A stretch of DNA of 50,554 bases from an uncultured Synechococcus sp. (GTDB lineage Bacteria; Cyanobacteriota; Cyanobacteriia; PCC-6307; Cyanobiaceae). Position 1 is the first letter of the stretch. Each line of letters opens with the position of its first letter. Location: contig CAINZT010000218.1 of NCBI GenBank assembly GCA_903855705.1, forward strand, positions 1 through 50,554, read 5' to 3'. Position numbers and translations under genes: made by a program. Below, piece after piece: positions 1 through 7,819 of this stretch. A model generated the notes under the pieces. The model had not been told where the DNA came from. It saw only the letters and a program-made list of their open reading frames with translations, and searched no databases.

Positions 1-328
1 CTCCTAGACGCATTACTTAAGCGGGTCCATCTATTTCGCCATTGACGAGAAAGAATAGGCTTGATCTTTAACAAGCTAAGGGATCTGATACGGGGAATTT
101 TTAGGGGCTCCAAGGGTTCCCTGGGCCAGGTTGATGGCCCGATCTGTCCAATAAATGGCACCCACCTCAGGGAACCCAGACCTGCCCGCATGGATCGGGG
201 GTCGTGCCGGTTGAAGGCGGGCTGGCCCTTTTGGTGCCCCTCCCCCGGTTCACGCCATCCGAGAGCCCTTGGGCCCAAGCCGCCAGCTGGCTTGCGAAGA
301 TCAGCCAACCCTTGCCCCAGCCCCGCCG
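1..328. other. Gene-free leader upstream of mfd
   Basis: I see no convincing gene here. An open frame starting at 61 runs into mfd in another frame and has no recognisable domain, so I left it out. The stretch does hold a nested inverted repeat at 114-177, listed separately. The sequence from 1 to about 110 is AT-richer than the coding DNA around it and may carry the mfd promoter, but no clear -35/-10 pair stands out. Confidence 0.4.
114..177 (+). ncRNA. Candidate structured leader RNA or small RNA
   Basis: Two arms at 114-123 (GGGTTCCCTG) and 168-177 (CAGGGAACCC) are perfect 10-bp complements. Inside them a second perfect hairpin pairs GGGCCA (123-128) with TGGCCC (135-140) over a 6-nt loop, and 147-162 can form a weaker third stem. 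This is the layout of a small multi-branched RNA. It lies 150 nt before the mfd start. It could be a leader of mfd, a separate small RNA or a terminator of a gene to the left. The pairing is seen directly; the role is inference. Confidence 0.3.
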
Positions 329-3300
329 ATGCCGCTCACCGCCCTGGTTCGCCAGCTCCAGCAGGTGACCCTCACCGGTGAAGTGCTGGAGCGCAGCAAG
401 CGGCCCGACCGGCTACGGCTCAGTGGTGCCGGCCGGGCGGCCCGGGCCCTAGTGAGCAGTGCCCTGGCCTCGGCCGCCGGAGCCCCCCTGCTGGTGGTGG
501 TGCCGACCCTGGAGGAGGCGGGCCGCTGGGCGTCCTTACTGGAGTTGATGGGCTGGAGCAGCAGCCTGCTCTACCCCACCAGCGAGGGCTCCCCTTACGA
601 ACCCTTTGACCCCACCAGCGAAATCACCTGGGGCCAGCTGCAGGTGCTCAGCGAGCTGCTGGATGGCGGCCACAGCCGCCTGGCGATCGTGGCCACCGAA
701 CGGGCCTTGCAACCGCACCTGCCGCCACCAGCCGCCCTGAAGGCCCACTGCCACAGCCTGCGCAAGGGCGACAGCATCAACCTGGAGACCCTCGGCCAGA
801 CCCTCACTCGCCTGGGCTATGAGCGGGTCGCCACGATCGAGCAGGAGGGCAGCTGGAGCCGGCGCGGCGACATTGTTGATGTCTTTCCGGTAAGCGCCGA
901 ACTGCCGGTGCGGCTGGAATTCTTCGGCGAAGAGCTTGAAAAACTGCGGGAATTTGACCCCGCCAGCCAGCGCTCCCTCGATGGGATTGAGGTGGTGCGC
1001 CTCACCCCCACCGGCCATGGCCCGTTGATCGCCGATGCCCTAAGGGAGTCGATGCCGGCGGGGCTGGAGCAGCTGCTCAGCCCCGAGGCCCTCGACCAAC
1101 TGCTGGAGGGCGGCACCCCCGAAGGCATGCGGCGCCTGCTGGGGCTGGCCTTTGCCCAGCCGGCCTCCCTGCTCGATTACCTGCCCGCCGCCAGCCTGGT
1201 CGCCATCGATGAACGCCGCCATTGCCTGGCCCATGGCCAGCAGTGGTTTGACCATGCCAGCGCCCACTACGGCGATGGGATTGCCGAGCTCGGTATCGCT
1301 GAGCAAGCGGGCGAGACCCCTGGCAGCGCGCCAGGGGCCAGCCTGCTGCCGGCCTGTCTTCACATCAGTCCCCGCGAGGCCCTGGAGCAGGTCGAAAGCT
1401 TTGCCGGCTTCGACCTGGCCGAACTGAACGAAACCGACAATCACCCCAACAGCTTTGACCTGGCCAGCCGCTCGGTGCCGGCCTATCCCAATGCCTTTGG
1501 CAAGTTGGCCGCCCTGGTGCGTGGCTTCCAGGCAGAGAAGGCGCGGGTCTGGCTGCTCTCGGCCCAGCCGTCCCGGGCGGTAGCCCTGCTGGAGGAACAC
1601 GACTGCATCAGCAGGTTTGTGCCCAATCCCGGTGATTTCGCCACGATCAACCGGTTGATCGAGCAGAACACCCCCGTGGCCCTTAAAACCCGGGGCACGG
1701 CCGAACTCGAAGGCCTGCAATTGCCGGCCTGGAAGCTGGTTTTAATCACCGATCGGGAATTCTTCGGCCAGCAATCGTTAACGGCCACGGGCTATGTGCG
1801 CCGGCGCCGTAAGGCAGCAAGCCGCACGGTGGATCCCGGCAAGATGCAGCCCGGCGATTTTGTTGTGCACCGCAACCACGGCATCGGCCGCTTCCTCAAA
1901 CTGGAAAAACTGGCGATCAGCGGTGAATCCCGCGATTACCTGGTGGTGCAATACGCCGATGGCCTGCTGCGGGTGGCCGCCGACCAGCTCGGCAGCCTGG
2001 GCCGCTATCGGGCCAGCACCGATGCGCCCCCCGAGCTCAACCGCATGGGCGGCACGGCCTGGGCCAAGGCGAAGGAGCGGGCCCAGAAGGCGGTGCGCAA
2101 GGTGGCGCTCGACCTGGTCAAGCTCTACGCCGAACGGCACCAGGCGCCGGGCTTCGCCTTCCCCGCCGATGGCCCCTGGCAAAACGAACTGGAAGATTCC
2201 TTCCCCTACGAACCCACCCCAGATCAGATCAAGGCAATCAGCGATGTCAAGCGGGACATGGAACGGCCCCAGCCCATGGACCGCTTGGTGTGCGGCGATG
2301 TGGGCTTCGGCAAAACGGAGGTGGCGATCCGGGCCATCTTCAAGGCGGTGACCGCCGGCAAGCAGGTGGCCCTGCTGGCCCCCACCACGGTGCTGGCCCA
2401 GCAACACTGGCGCACCCTCAGTGAACGCTTCGCCCCCTACCCGCTCAAGGTGGCCCTGCTCAACCGCTTCCGCACCACACTTGAACGGAAAACGATCCTG
2501 GCGGGCCTAGGCGAGGGCAACGTCGATGTGGTGGTCGGCACCCACCAGCTGCTGGGCAAGGGCACCCACTTCAAGCAACTGGGCCTATTGGTGGTGGATG
2601 AGGAGCAGCGTTTTGGCGTCAATCAGAAGGAAAAGATCAAGGCCCTGCGTAAGGACGTGGATGTGCTGACCCTTTCGGCTACGCCGATCCCCCGCACCCT
2701 CTATATGAGCCTTTCGGGCGTGCGCGAGATGAGCCTGATTACGACGCCTCCCCCCCTGCGCCATCCGATCAAAACCCACCTGGCCGCCCTCGATGAGGAG
2801 GCGGTGCGCAGCGCCATCCGCCAGGAACTCGATCGCGGCGGCCAGATTTTCTCTGTGGTGCCGCGGGTGGAGGGCATCGAGGATGTGGCCGGCCAGCTGC
2901 GCCAGATGGTGCCCGGCCTGCGCCTGCTGGTGGCCCACGGCCAGATGGCCGAAGGGGAACTGGAAAGCGCCATGGTGGCCTTTAATGCGGGCGAAGCCGA
3001 TCTGATGCTCTGCACCACGATTGTGGAGAGCGGCCTCGATATTCCCCGCGTCAACACGATCTTGATCGAAGACGCCCACAAATTCGGCCTGGCCCAGCTC
3101 TATCAACTCCGCGGCCGGGTGGGCCGCAGCGGCATCCAGGCCCACGCCTGGCTCTTCTATCCAGGCAATGCCTCCCTCTCGGAAGCGGCCCGCCAACGGC
3201 TAAGGGCGATCCAGGAATTCGCCCAGCTGGGGTCCGGCTACCAGCTGGCCATGCGTGATATGGAAATCCGCGGCGTTGGCAATTTGCTCGGGGTGGAGCA

Positions 3301-3928
3301 GAGCGGCCAGATGGAAACGATCGGCTTCGATCTCTACATGGAGATGCTGCAGGAATCCCTAGCCGAAATCCAGGGCCAGGACATCCCCGCCGTTGATGAC
3401 ACCCAGATCGACCTGCCGATCACCGCCTTCATCCCGGGCGATTGGATTACCGAAAACGACGAGAAGATCGCCGCCTACCGGGCCGCCGCCGCGTGCGACA
3501 GCATGGAGAGCCTGGTGGAACTGGCGGCCGCCTGGGTGGATCGCTACGGCGCCATCCCCGCCCCGGTGCAGAGCCTGTTGCAATTGATGCAGCTGAAATT
3601 ACTGGCCAAGCGCTGCGGCTTCTCGCGCATCAAACCGGAAAAACCAAATATCGCCCTGGAAACGCCGATGGAGGAGCCCGCCTTCCGGCTGCTACGCCAG
3701 GCCCTACCCCAGCATCTCCATGGCCGCCTCGTGTATCAAGGCGGACCTGGCAGCACCGCCAAGGTGCTGGCCCGGGGCCTGGGGGTCTTGCCGATCGAGA
3801 AACAACTGGAGCAACTGATGGAGTGGCTCAAGCTGATGGCCGACCAAATCCCCGGCAGCGATGGTCTCAACGCCCTGCAACGGCGCCAACAACTGGAAAC
3901 CCGCAATGCCGAGGTGCTACGTGTTTGA
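329..3928 (+). CDS. mfd: Transcription-repair coupling factor Mfd
   Basis: Mfd is a superfamily 2 DNA translocase that removes RNA polymerase stalled at DNA lesions and recruits UvrA. At 1199 residues it matches the usual family length of about 1150-1200. An N-terminal UvrB-homology region is followed by a CarD/RID-like RNA polymerase-binding domain near residue 508 (PGDFVVHRNHGIG). The helicase motifs come next: Walker A GDVGFGKTE near 656, a DEEQ box near 757 (VVDEEQRFG) and SATPIPRTLYMS. The C-terminal TRCF domain closes the protein. I chose the ATG at 329; an in-frame ATG at 269 would add 20 unconserved-looking, Pro-rich residues. The next gene overlaps its 3' end, so the three genes to 6517 probably form one operon. 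Confidence 0.96.
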   Translation: MPLTALVRQLQQVTLTGEVLERSKRPDRLRLSGAGRAARALVSSALASAAGAPLLVVVPTLEEAGRWASLLELMGWSSSLLYPTSEGSPYEPFDPTSEITWGQLQVLSELLDGGHSRLAIVATERALQPHLPPPAALKAHCHSLRKGDSINLETLGQTLTRLGYERVATIEQEGSWSRRGDIVDVFPVSAELPVRLEFFGEELEKLREFDPASQRSLDGIEVVRLTPTGHGPLIADALRESMPAGLEQLLSPEALDQLLEGGTPEGMRRLLGLAFAQPASLLDYLPAASLVAIDERRHCLAHGQQWFDHASAHYGDGIAELGIAEQAGETPGSAPGASLLPACLHISPREALEQVESFAGFDLAELNETDNHPNSFDLASRSVPAYPNAFGKLAALVRGFQAEKARVWLLSAQPSRAVALLEEHDCISRFVPNPGDFATINRLIEQNTPVALKTRGTAELEGLQLPAWKLVLITDREFFGQQSLTATGYVRRRRKAASRTVDPGKMQPGDFVVHRNHGIGRFLKLEKLAISGESRDYLVVQYADGLLRVAADQLGSLGRYRASTDAPPELNRMGGTAWAKAKERAQKAVRKVALDLVKLYAERHQAPGFAFPADGPWQNELEDSFPYEPTPDQIKAISDVKRDMERPQPMDRLVCGDVGFGKTEVAIRAIFKAVTAGKQVALLAPTTVLAQQHWRTLSERFAPYPLKVALLNRFRTTLERKTILAGLGEGNVDVVVGTHQLLGKGTHFKQLGLLVVDEEQRFGVNQKEKIKALRKDVDVLTLSATPIPRTLYMSLSGVREMSLITTPPPLRHPIKTHLAALDEEAVRSAIRQELDRGGQIFSVVPRVEGIEDVAGQLRQMVPGLRLLVAHGQMAEGELESAMVAFNAGEADLMLCTTIVESGLDIPRVNTILIEDAHKFGLAQLYQLRGRVGRSGIQAHAWLFYPGNASLSEAARQRLRAIQEFAQLGSGYQLAMRDMEIRGVGNLLGVEQSGQMETIGFDLYMEMLQESLAEIQGQDIPAVDDTQIDLPITAFIPGDWITENDEKIAAYRAAAACDSMESLVELAAAWVDRYGAIPAPVQSLLQLMQLKLLAKRCGFSRIKPEKPNIALETPMEEPAFRLLRQALPQHLHGRLVYQGGPGSTAKVLARGLGVLPIEKQLEQLMEWLKLMADQIPGSDGLNALQRRQQLETRNAEVLRV

Positions 3929-5234
3929 AAGCCAGCCCCAACGACCAGCTCTTTGCAAGGGGCCCAATCCAGCCAAGCGGCGCCGCCAGACAGCCGGGGC
4001 AAAACTGGCCCTAGGCCTGGCCCTAGCGCTGGGTTTGCAGGCCTGCAGCGAGCCCTTGCCTATGCAACGGCAAACCCTGATCATTTACGTCGATCCCCCC
4101 GATTCGGCCACCCTCAACAAAGAAAATCTCCGCACGTTATGGGATCCCCTGCTGAAGACCTACAAACGCTTGCATCCAGGGGTCCATCTCAATTTCAATT
4201 TCGTCGTCTTCCAAGACCAGCAACTCAAAGAGGAGTTGCGCCGCCGCAATAGCCGTGGCTTGGGCCCCGACATGCTGGTGATCAATGCCTCAACGGCGAT
4301 CGATCTCCTCAATCAAGGGCTGATTTCCAGGATCCAGGTTCCAAGAGAAGTGCAAAACAGCCTGCAACCCTGGATTCTCTCCCGGGTGAAGGTTCCAGGA
4401 GGGCTAGCGGCCCTGCCCGTTGCCCTAGAACCCCAACTAAGTTGTTATAACCGGGCCCGCATCCCCAACCCGCCAGCCACCCTGGAGGAGTTGCTGCAAT
4501 TAGCAGCCTCGGGGCGGCGCATTGGCCTCTCCATCTTTCCCAAAAGCATCTGGTGGACCACCGGCCCCTTGGGGGCGAACCAGGCCTTGATGCAGCGGCT
4601 CGAGGAACCGCCCGGCAGCCATGAACGGATCTACAGCAGCGATCAAGCCGCCATCACATCCTGGCTGAGATGGTTGCGGGAAGCCTCTTTACAGAACCAC
4701 GTGAATTTCTTCAATAACGACGAAGACTTACTTAATGGCCTCGGCAAGGGCCAACTGGATTGGATCAGTTGTTTGAGTTTTAATCTGCCAAGCCTGAAGC
4801 GCCAGATGGGGGACAACCTGGGCGTCGCCAGCCTGCCTAAAGGCCCCCACGGGCTGGCCTCGCCCGACTCCCTGCTGCGGGTGCTGGCCTTCGGCGTCAA
4901 TTCTTCCGGGCAGCAACGCCAACGAGCCATGCAGCTGGGGTTGCTGCAATTGAACCCGCTGATGCAGCATTCCATGACTCTTAACAGCGAGCAAATTCTG
5001 CCTGTCAATCGCTTTGCGCCGGCACCCGTCGCCAGTTCCGCCAAGCTGAAGGTGCTGGTCAATGCCCAGGAGCAATTCCAGCAAAGTTCTTTGTTTTCCC
5101 GATCACCCCTTGCCATCAATCGACTGGACAACCACAGCGCAGAGCTGGAAGGGCTGTTAACCCAGGTGGTCGTTGATGTGATCGGGCCCGAGCAGGCGAG
5201 CGCGCGCCTGATCGAGATTTTGAGGCAACCCTGA
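3906..5234 (+). CDS. Extracellular solute-binding lipoprotein
   Basis: This looks like a lipid-anchored periplasmic solute-binding protein of the family 1 (maltose/sugar-binding) type. A basic stretch and hydrophobic segment (LALGLALALGL) lead to a lipobox ending LQAC. The mature part follows the type 1 pattern: IIYVDPP, then a GPDMLVINAS segment where such proteins form part of the ligand cleft. No permease or ATPase gene is beside it. Instead it overlaps the MscS gene by one base, so it may sense or bind something for envelope homeostasis rather than feed a transporter. The start is uncertain: ATG 3906 or GTG 3921 fit, both inside the end of mfd. Ligand unknown. Confidence 0.75.
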   Translation: MPRCYVFESQPQRPALCKGPNPAKRRRQTAGAKLALGLALALGLQACSEPLPMQRQTLIIYVDPPDSATLNKENLRTLWDPLLKTYKRLHPGVHLNFNFVVFQDQQLKEELRRRNSRGLGPDMLVINASTAIDLLNQGLISRIQVPREVQNSLQPWILSRVKVPGGLAALPVALEPQLSCYNRARIPNPPATLEELLQLAASGRRIGLSIFPKSIWWTTGPLGANQALMQRLEEPPGSHERIYSSDQAAITSWLRWLREASLQNHVNFFNNDEDLLNGLGKGQLDWISCLSFNLPSLKRQMGDNLGVASLPKGPHGLASPDSLLRVLAFGVNSSGQQRQRAMQLGLLQLNPLMQHSMTLNSEQILPVNRFAPAPVASSAKLKVLVNAQEQFQQSSLFSRSPLAINRLDNHSAELEGLLTQVVVDVIGPEQASARLIEILRQP

Positions 5235-6517
5235 TGGGCGATCTGCTGTTGGCGGTGATCAGCTGGCTGGGCTTCCTGCAAAGACCCGATGTGCTCAAGC
5301 AGCTCCTGGCGATCGGCCTAGCCCTCCTGCTAGGTCGCTGGCTGGCCCGGGCCCCCTGGCTTGTCCTGGACCCACAGCTTGCCCAGGACATACGGCTTGC
5401 CCAGGACACACGGCTTGCCCAGGCCCGCTGGCGGGACCGCCCGCGCCTCTCGCGCTGGATCCCCCGGCAGCCCCCCATCCCCCTTTTCGAGGAAGGGGCC
5501 CTGCTGCTCACGGTCCCTTTGCTGTCGATAGCGGGCCAGGAGAGTGGCCTCGTCCTGCTGGTGGCCCAGATCAAGGCGGCTTGGCTGACCCTGGACCTGC
5601 TGGAACACCAACTGCTGGAGCGCTGGCTGGATCGGGAGATGCGCCTGCGGCTGTCAAGCCGGCTGCTGCGGCCAGCCCTGCTGCTTGCCACACTGCTGAT
5701 CGGCCTCAATGCGGTCGACAACCTGCATCAATTGGCAAGCCTGCCCCTGGGCCGCCTCTTCGGCTCCGTTATCAACCTGGGCCGCTTCGTCCAGGTGCTG
5801 GTGGTGCTCTACTTCTTAGCCATCGGCTCCGGGCCGCCCGCAAGCGTCCTCGGCTGGCTCTGCCAAAGGGGACTGGGCATGGGCGAAGGCAGCCGCCGCG
5901 CCCTGGAATTGATCCTGCGCTACTGCCTAGTCAGCATCGGCATCGTCTGGGCCCTAGGCGACCTGGGCTTCAACCAGACCGGCCTGTTCGCCATCGCCGG
6001 CGGGCTGTCGGTGGGCCTGGGCTTTGGCGTCAAGGAAGTGTTCTCCAACTTCATCAGTGGCCTGTGGTTGCTGTTTGAAGGCTCGGTCCGGCCGGGCGAG
6101 GTGCTGATCATTGATGGCGAAGCCTGCGAAGTACGCCGGCTGGGGTTGCGGGCGGCGGTGCTCTGGCGCCGCAGCGACAACGCCGAGCTGCTGATCCCCA
6201 ACCAGACCTTCTTCACCTCCACCACGGCCACCTTCACCGGCAGCGACCGGATGCGCCGCGGCGTTTTGATGGCGACTGTGGCGAGCAGCATCGCGCCGGC
6301 CGAGGTGTTGGCCCGCCTGGCAGCGGTGGCCACGGCCCAGTCGGGCGTGTTGTCGGAGCCGGCAGCCAAGGCCTCGATCGAGAAATTTGGCTCCACCACG
6401 ACCGACTACAAGCTGACCTACTGGATGCCCGATCCCCTGAGCATTCGGGAGGTGAGCAGCGAGCTGAAGCTGGCGCTCTGGCACAGCTTCAACCCCGAGG
6501 ACATCAGCCTGGGCTGA
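5234..6517 (+). CDS. MscS-family mechanosensitive channel
   Basis: A 427-residue inner-membrane channel that probably opens on membrane tension and releases osmolytes. Several hydrophobic segments precede the MscS pore-lining helix and beta domain: LSVGLGFGVKEVFSNFISGL, then RPGEVLIIDGE and ELLIPNQTFFTST, all hallmark MscS segments. The C-terminal alpha-beta part ends at DISLG. The ATG shares one base with the stop codon of the lipoprotein gene, which implies translational coupling. Between the first two hydrophobic parts lies a charged loop containing four copies of an 18-nt repeat (5360-5431). Family call is firm; gating and conductance cannot be judged. Confidence 0.9.
   Translation: MGDLLLAVISWLGFLQRPDVLKQLLAIGLALLLGRWLARAPWLVLDPQLAQDIRLAQDTRLAQARWRDRPRLSRWIPRQPPIPLFEEGALLLTVPLLSIAGQESGLVLLVAQIKAAWLTLDLLEHQLLERWLDREMRLRLSSRLLRPALLLATLLIGLNAVDNLHQLASLPLGRLFGSVINLGRFVQVLVVLYFLAIGSGPPASVLGWLCQRGLGMGEGSRRALELILRYCLVSIGIVWALGDLGFNQTGLFAIAGGLSVGLGFGVKEVFSNFISGLWLLFEGSVRPGEVLIIDGEACEVRRLGLRAAVLWRRSDNAELLIPNQTFFTSTTATFTGSDRMRRGVLMATVASSIAPAEVLARLAAVATAQSGVLSEPAAKASIEKFGSTTTDYKLTYWMPDPLSIREVSSELKLALWHSFNPEDISLG
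5360..5431 (+). repeat. In-frame 18-nt tandem repeat, four units, inside the MscS gene
   Basis: Units start at 5360, 5378, 5396 and 5414. The two central units differ at two of 18 bases; the outer two are more diverged. They encode LVLDPQ, LAQDIR, LAQDTR and LAQARW, so the array keeps frame and lengthens a polar loop by hexapeptides. This suggests recent slippage or duplication within the gene. Confidence 0.8.
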
Positions 6518-6567
6518 GGCCTGGGCAGGGTGCCAGCCAGCCCACCGCCCAGGCCCCTCTCAGCTTG

Positions 6568-6590
6568 CGCAATTCTTCGTTACAATTGCG
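6568..6590 (+). promoter_or_regulatory. Inverted repeat overlapping a likely -10 box
   Basis: CGCAATT at 6568-6574 and AATTGCG at 6584-6590 are perfect 7-bp complements across a 9-nt spacer. The right arm overlaps TACAAT (6581-6586), a good match to the bacterial -10 consensus. Transcription would start near 6593, about 20 nt before the small gene at 6614. The layout fits an operator placed on a promoter, though a hairpin at the end of the MscS transcript is possible. Confidence 0.4.
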
Positions 6591-6613
6591 AGATCTTTGG
6601 TTACCGCAGCACC

Positions 6614-6781
6614 GTGGGTGAGCTGATCGAGCAGGGGGCTACGAGCGGTGGTTTTAGCCTGCTATCTGGACTGGTGTGCCTGGTCGCCCTCGGCCTCTAC
6701 GGCCTGATGGGGCGCGACCAGGAAAACAACGACGACGACGATTCCAGCCCCGGCGGCGGATTGATGCAGCCCGTGGCCTGA
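6614..6781 (+). CDS. Small single-pass membrane protein with GGGLMQPV tail
   Basis: A 55-residue protein with one predicted membrane helix (FSLLSGLVCLVALGLYGLMG) followed by a run of acidic residues (DQENNDDDDSS) and the C-terminus GGGLMQPVA. I recall small picocyanobacterial membrane proteins with a similar Gly-rich LMQPV tail, but assign no function. The start is a GTG at 6614 with no strong ribosome-binding site; an upstream ATG at 6530 would place the promoter-like TACAAT inside the gene, so I reject it. It has its own likely promoter at 6581 and a clear terminator right after it, so it is probably a single-gene transcript. Confidence 0.6.
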   Translation: MGELIEQGATSGGFSLLSGLVCLVALGLYGLMGRDQENNDDDDSSPGGGLMQPVA

Positions 6782-6811
6782 CACCGGCCAACAACCACCC
6801 TTCATAAACCC

Positions 6812-6839
6812 AAAAACCGCCGATGATTGAGCGGTTTTT
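6812..6839 (+). terminator. Intrinsic terminator after the small membrane protein gene
   Basis: AAAAACCGC (6812-6820) and GCGGTTTTT (6831-6839) form a perfect 9-bp stem over a 10-nt loop, continuing into further T. Because the left arm starts with an A run, it could work in both directions. Confidence 0.85.
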
Positions 6840-7140
6840 TGATTAATAAAAACCAACCAACCTTTACCCCTTTACTTCGGGCGTATTCAGCCATCAGTCA
6901 GCCACTCAAGCATGCATTAAAACAGCCAATCTAGTTAATCAAAAAATCCAACCCTACAAGGGCAGCCTGACAACCCCATTACATTCTACCTCATAGGAAC
7001 CTTAAGCGCTCAAGGATGTGAGCAAAAGGACCAATGAAATGCACTCACGCCGAAGGGCCCGTGCTGATTTGCCCATCGATGCATGGATCACCTCTGGCAA
7101 TGCTAAATTTCACACTGACAATCATTTAAATACTAGCTAA
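6840..7140. other. AT-rich intergenic stretch
   Basis: No gene is visible. Base composition is clearly lower in GC than the core genes on either side, as is the gene that follows. The last 40 bases (TTTAAATACT region near 7125-7134) are the best promoter candidate for the 7141 gene. No Shine-Dalgarno sequence precedes its ATG. Confidence 0.4.
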
Positions 7141-7578
7141 ATGACTATCAACAATTCACTGGACCTTGTCAAGGGCCAATGGAGACTCTTAACCTGCATC
7201 ACAGAAAAACAAGCGTCCACAGATAAGTATCTATCCCTAGGCGAAAGCCCCAAGGGCAGACTAATCATTACAGAAAATGCTTACCTGCTCGTACTCATCA
7301 CCACAAGCCAACGAGCCATTGTCTCGTCAGACCTGGACAAAGTATCTGCATATGACACCATGGTATCCTACTCTGGACACTGTGAATTAGCCGGCAATAA
7401 ACTAACTACAAAGGTTGACATGTCCTGGAACGAAAAATGGGTGGGCGGCACGGAAGTTCGCTTCTTTGAATTCGTTGGAGATACCCTTGTGCTAACAACG
7501 GCTTGGGAGGCGAATCCCTTTGAGGCCGGAGTCAACGTCCAAGTCAGAAGCGTTCTGACCTGGGAGAGGGAAGCTTAG
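7141..7578 (+). CDS. Lipocalin-like domain protein
   Basis: A 145-residue protein resembling the small lipocalin-like family (Pfam lipocalin-like, PF13924 type). Visible family features are the N-terminal LVKGQWRLLT strand, a central SYSGHCELAGNKLTTKVDMS segment, then GTEVRFFEFVGDTLVLTT and a final strand RSVLTWER. There is no signal peptide, so it is probably cytoplasmic. Members are often annotated as stress or small-molecule-binding proteins, but no ligand is established here. Codon use and base composition are AT-richer than in the neighbours, and it sits alone between gene-free stretches of roughly 240 and 360 bases, consistent with acquisition by transfer. Confidence 0.6.
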   Translation: MTINNSLDLVKGQWRLLTCITEKQASTDKYLSLGESPKGRLIITENAYLLVLITTSQRAIVSSDLDKVSAYDTMVSYSGHCELAGNKLTTKVDMSWNEKWVGGTEVRFFEFVGDTLVLTTAWEANPFEAGVNVQVRSVLTWEREA

Positions 7579-7819
7579 GAGCTGCACTATCCAACCAGAA
7601 GACTGGCATCAATCATTCTTTCGATGCCACTCTTTATCACGCAAGGCCACAAAAAGATTCAGCCAATAATTAATCACCTAGGCATTGCCTATGCAGATTC
7701 CAGATTGGCCCTCCTCAAGGACCCAGCTCTGCCCAGTCAAGCAGCCTCCATTCAATAGTGACTGGGAATCGATCTATTCTGCCCCGATACAACCCATGAA
7801 TCCCTAACCTCCCAATCCA

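Noticed and set aside
61-381. A 106-codon frame before mfd
   Set aside because: No domain, Pro/Arg-rich low-complexity tail, and it overlaps mfd in another frame.
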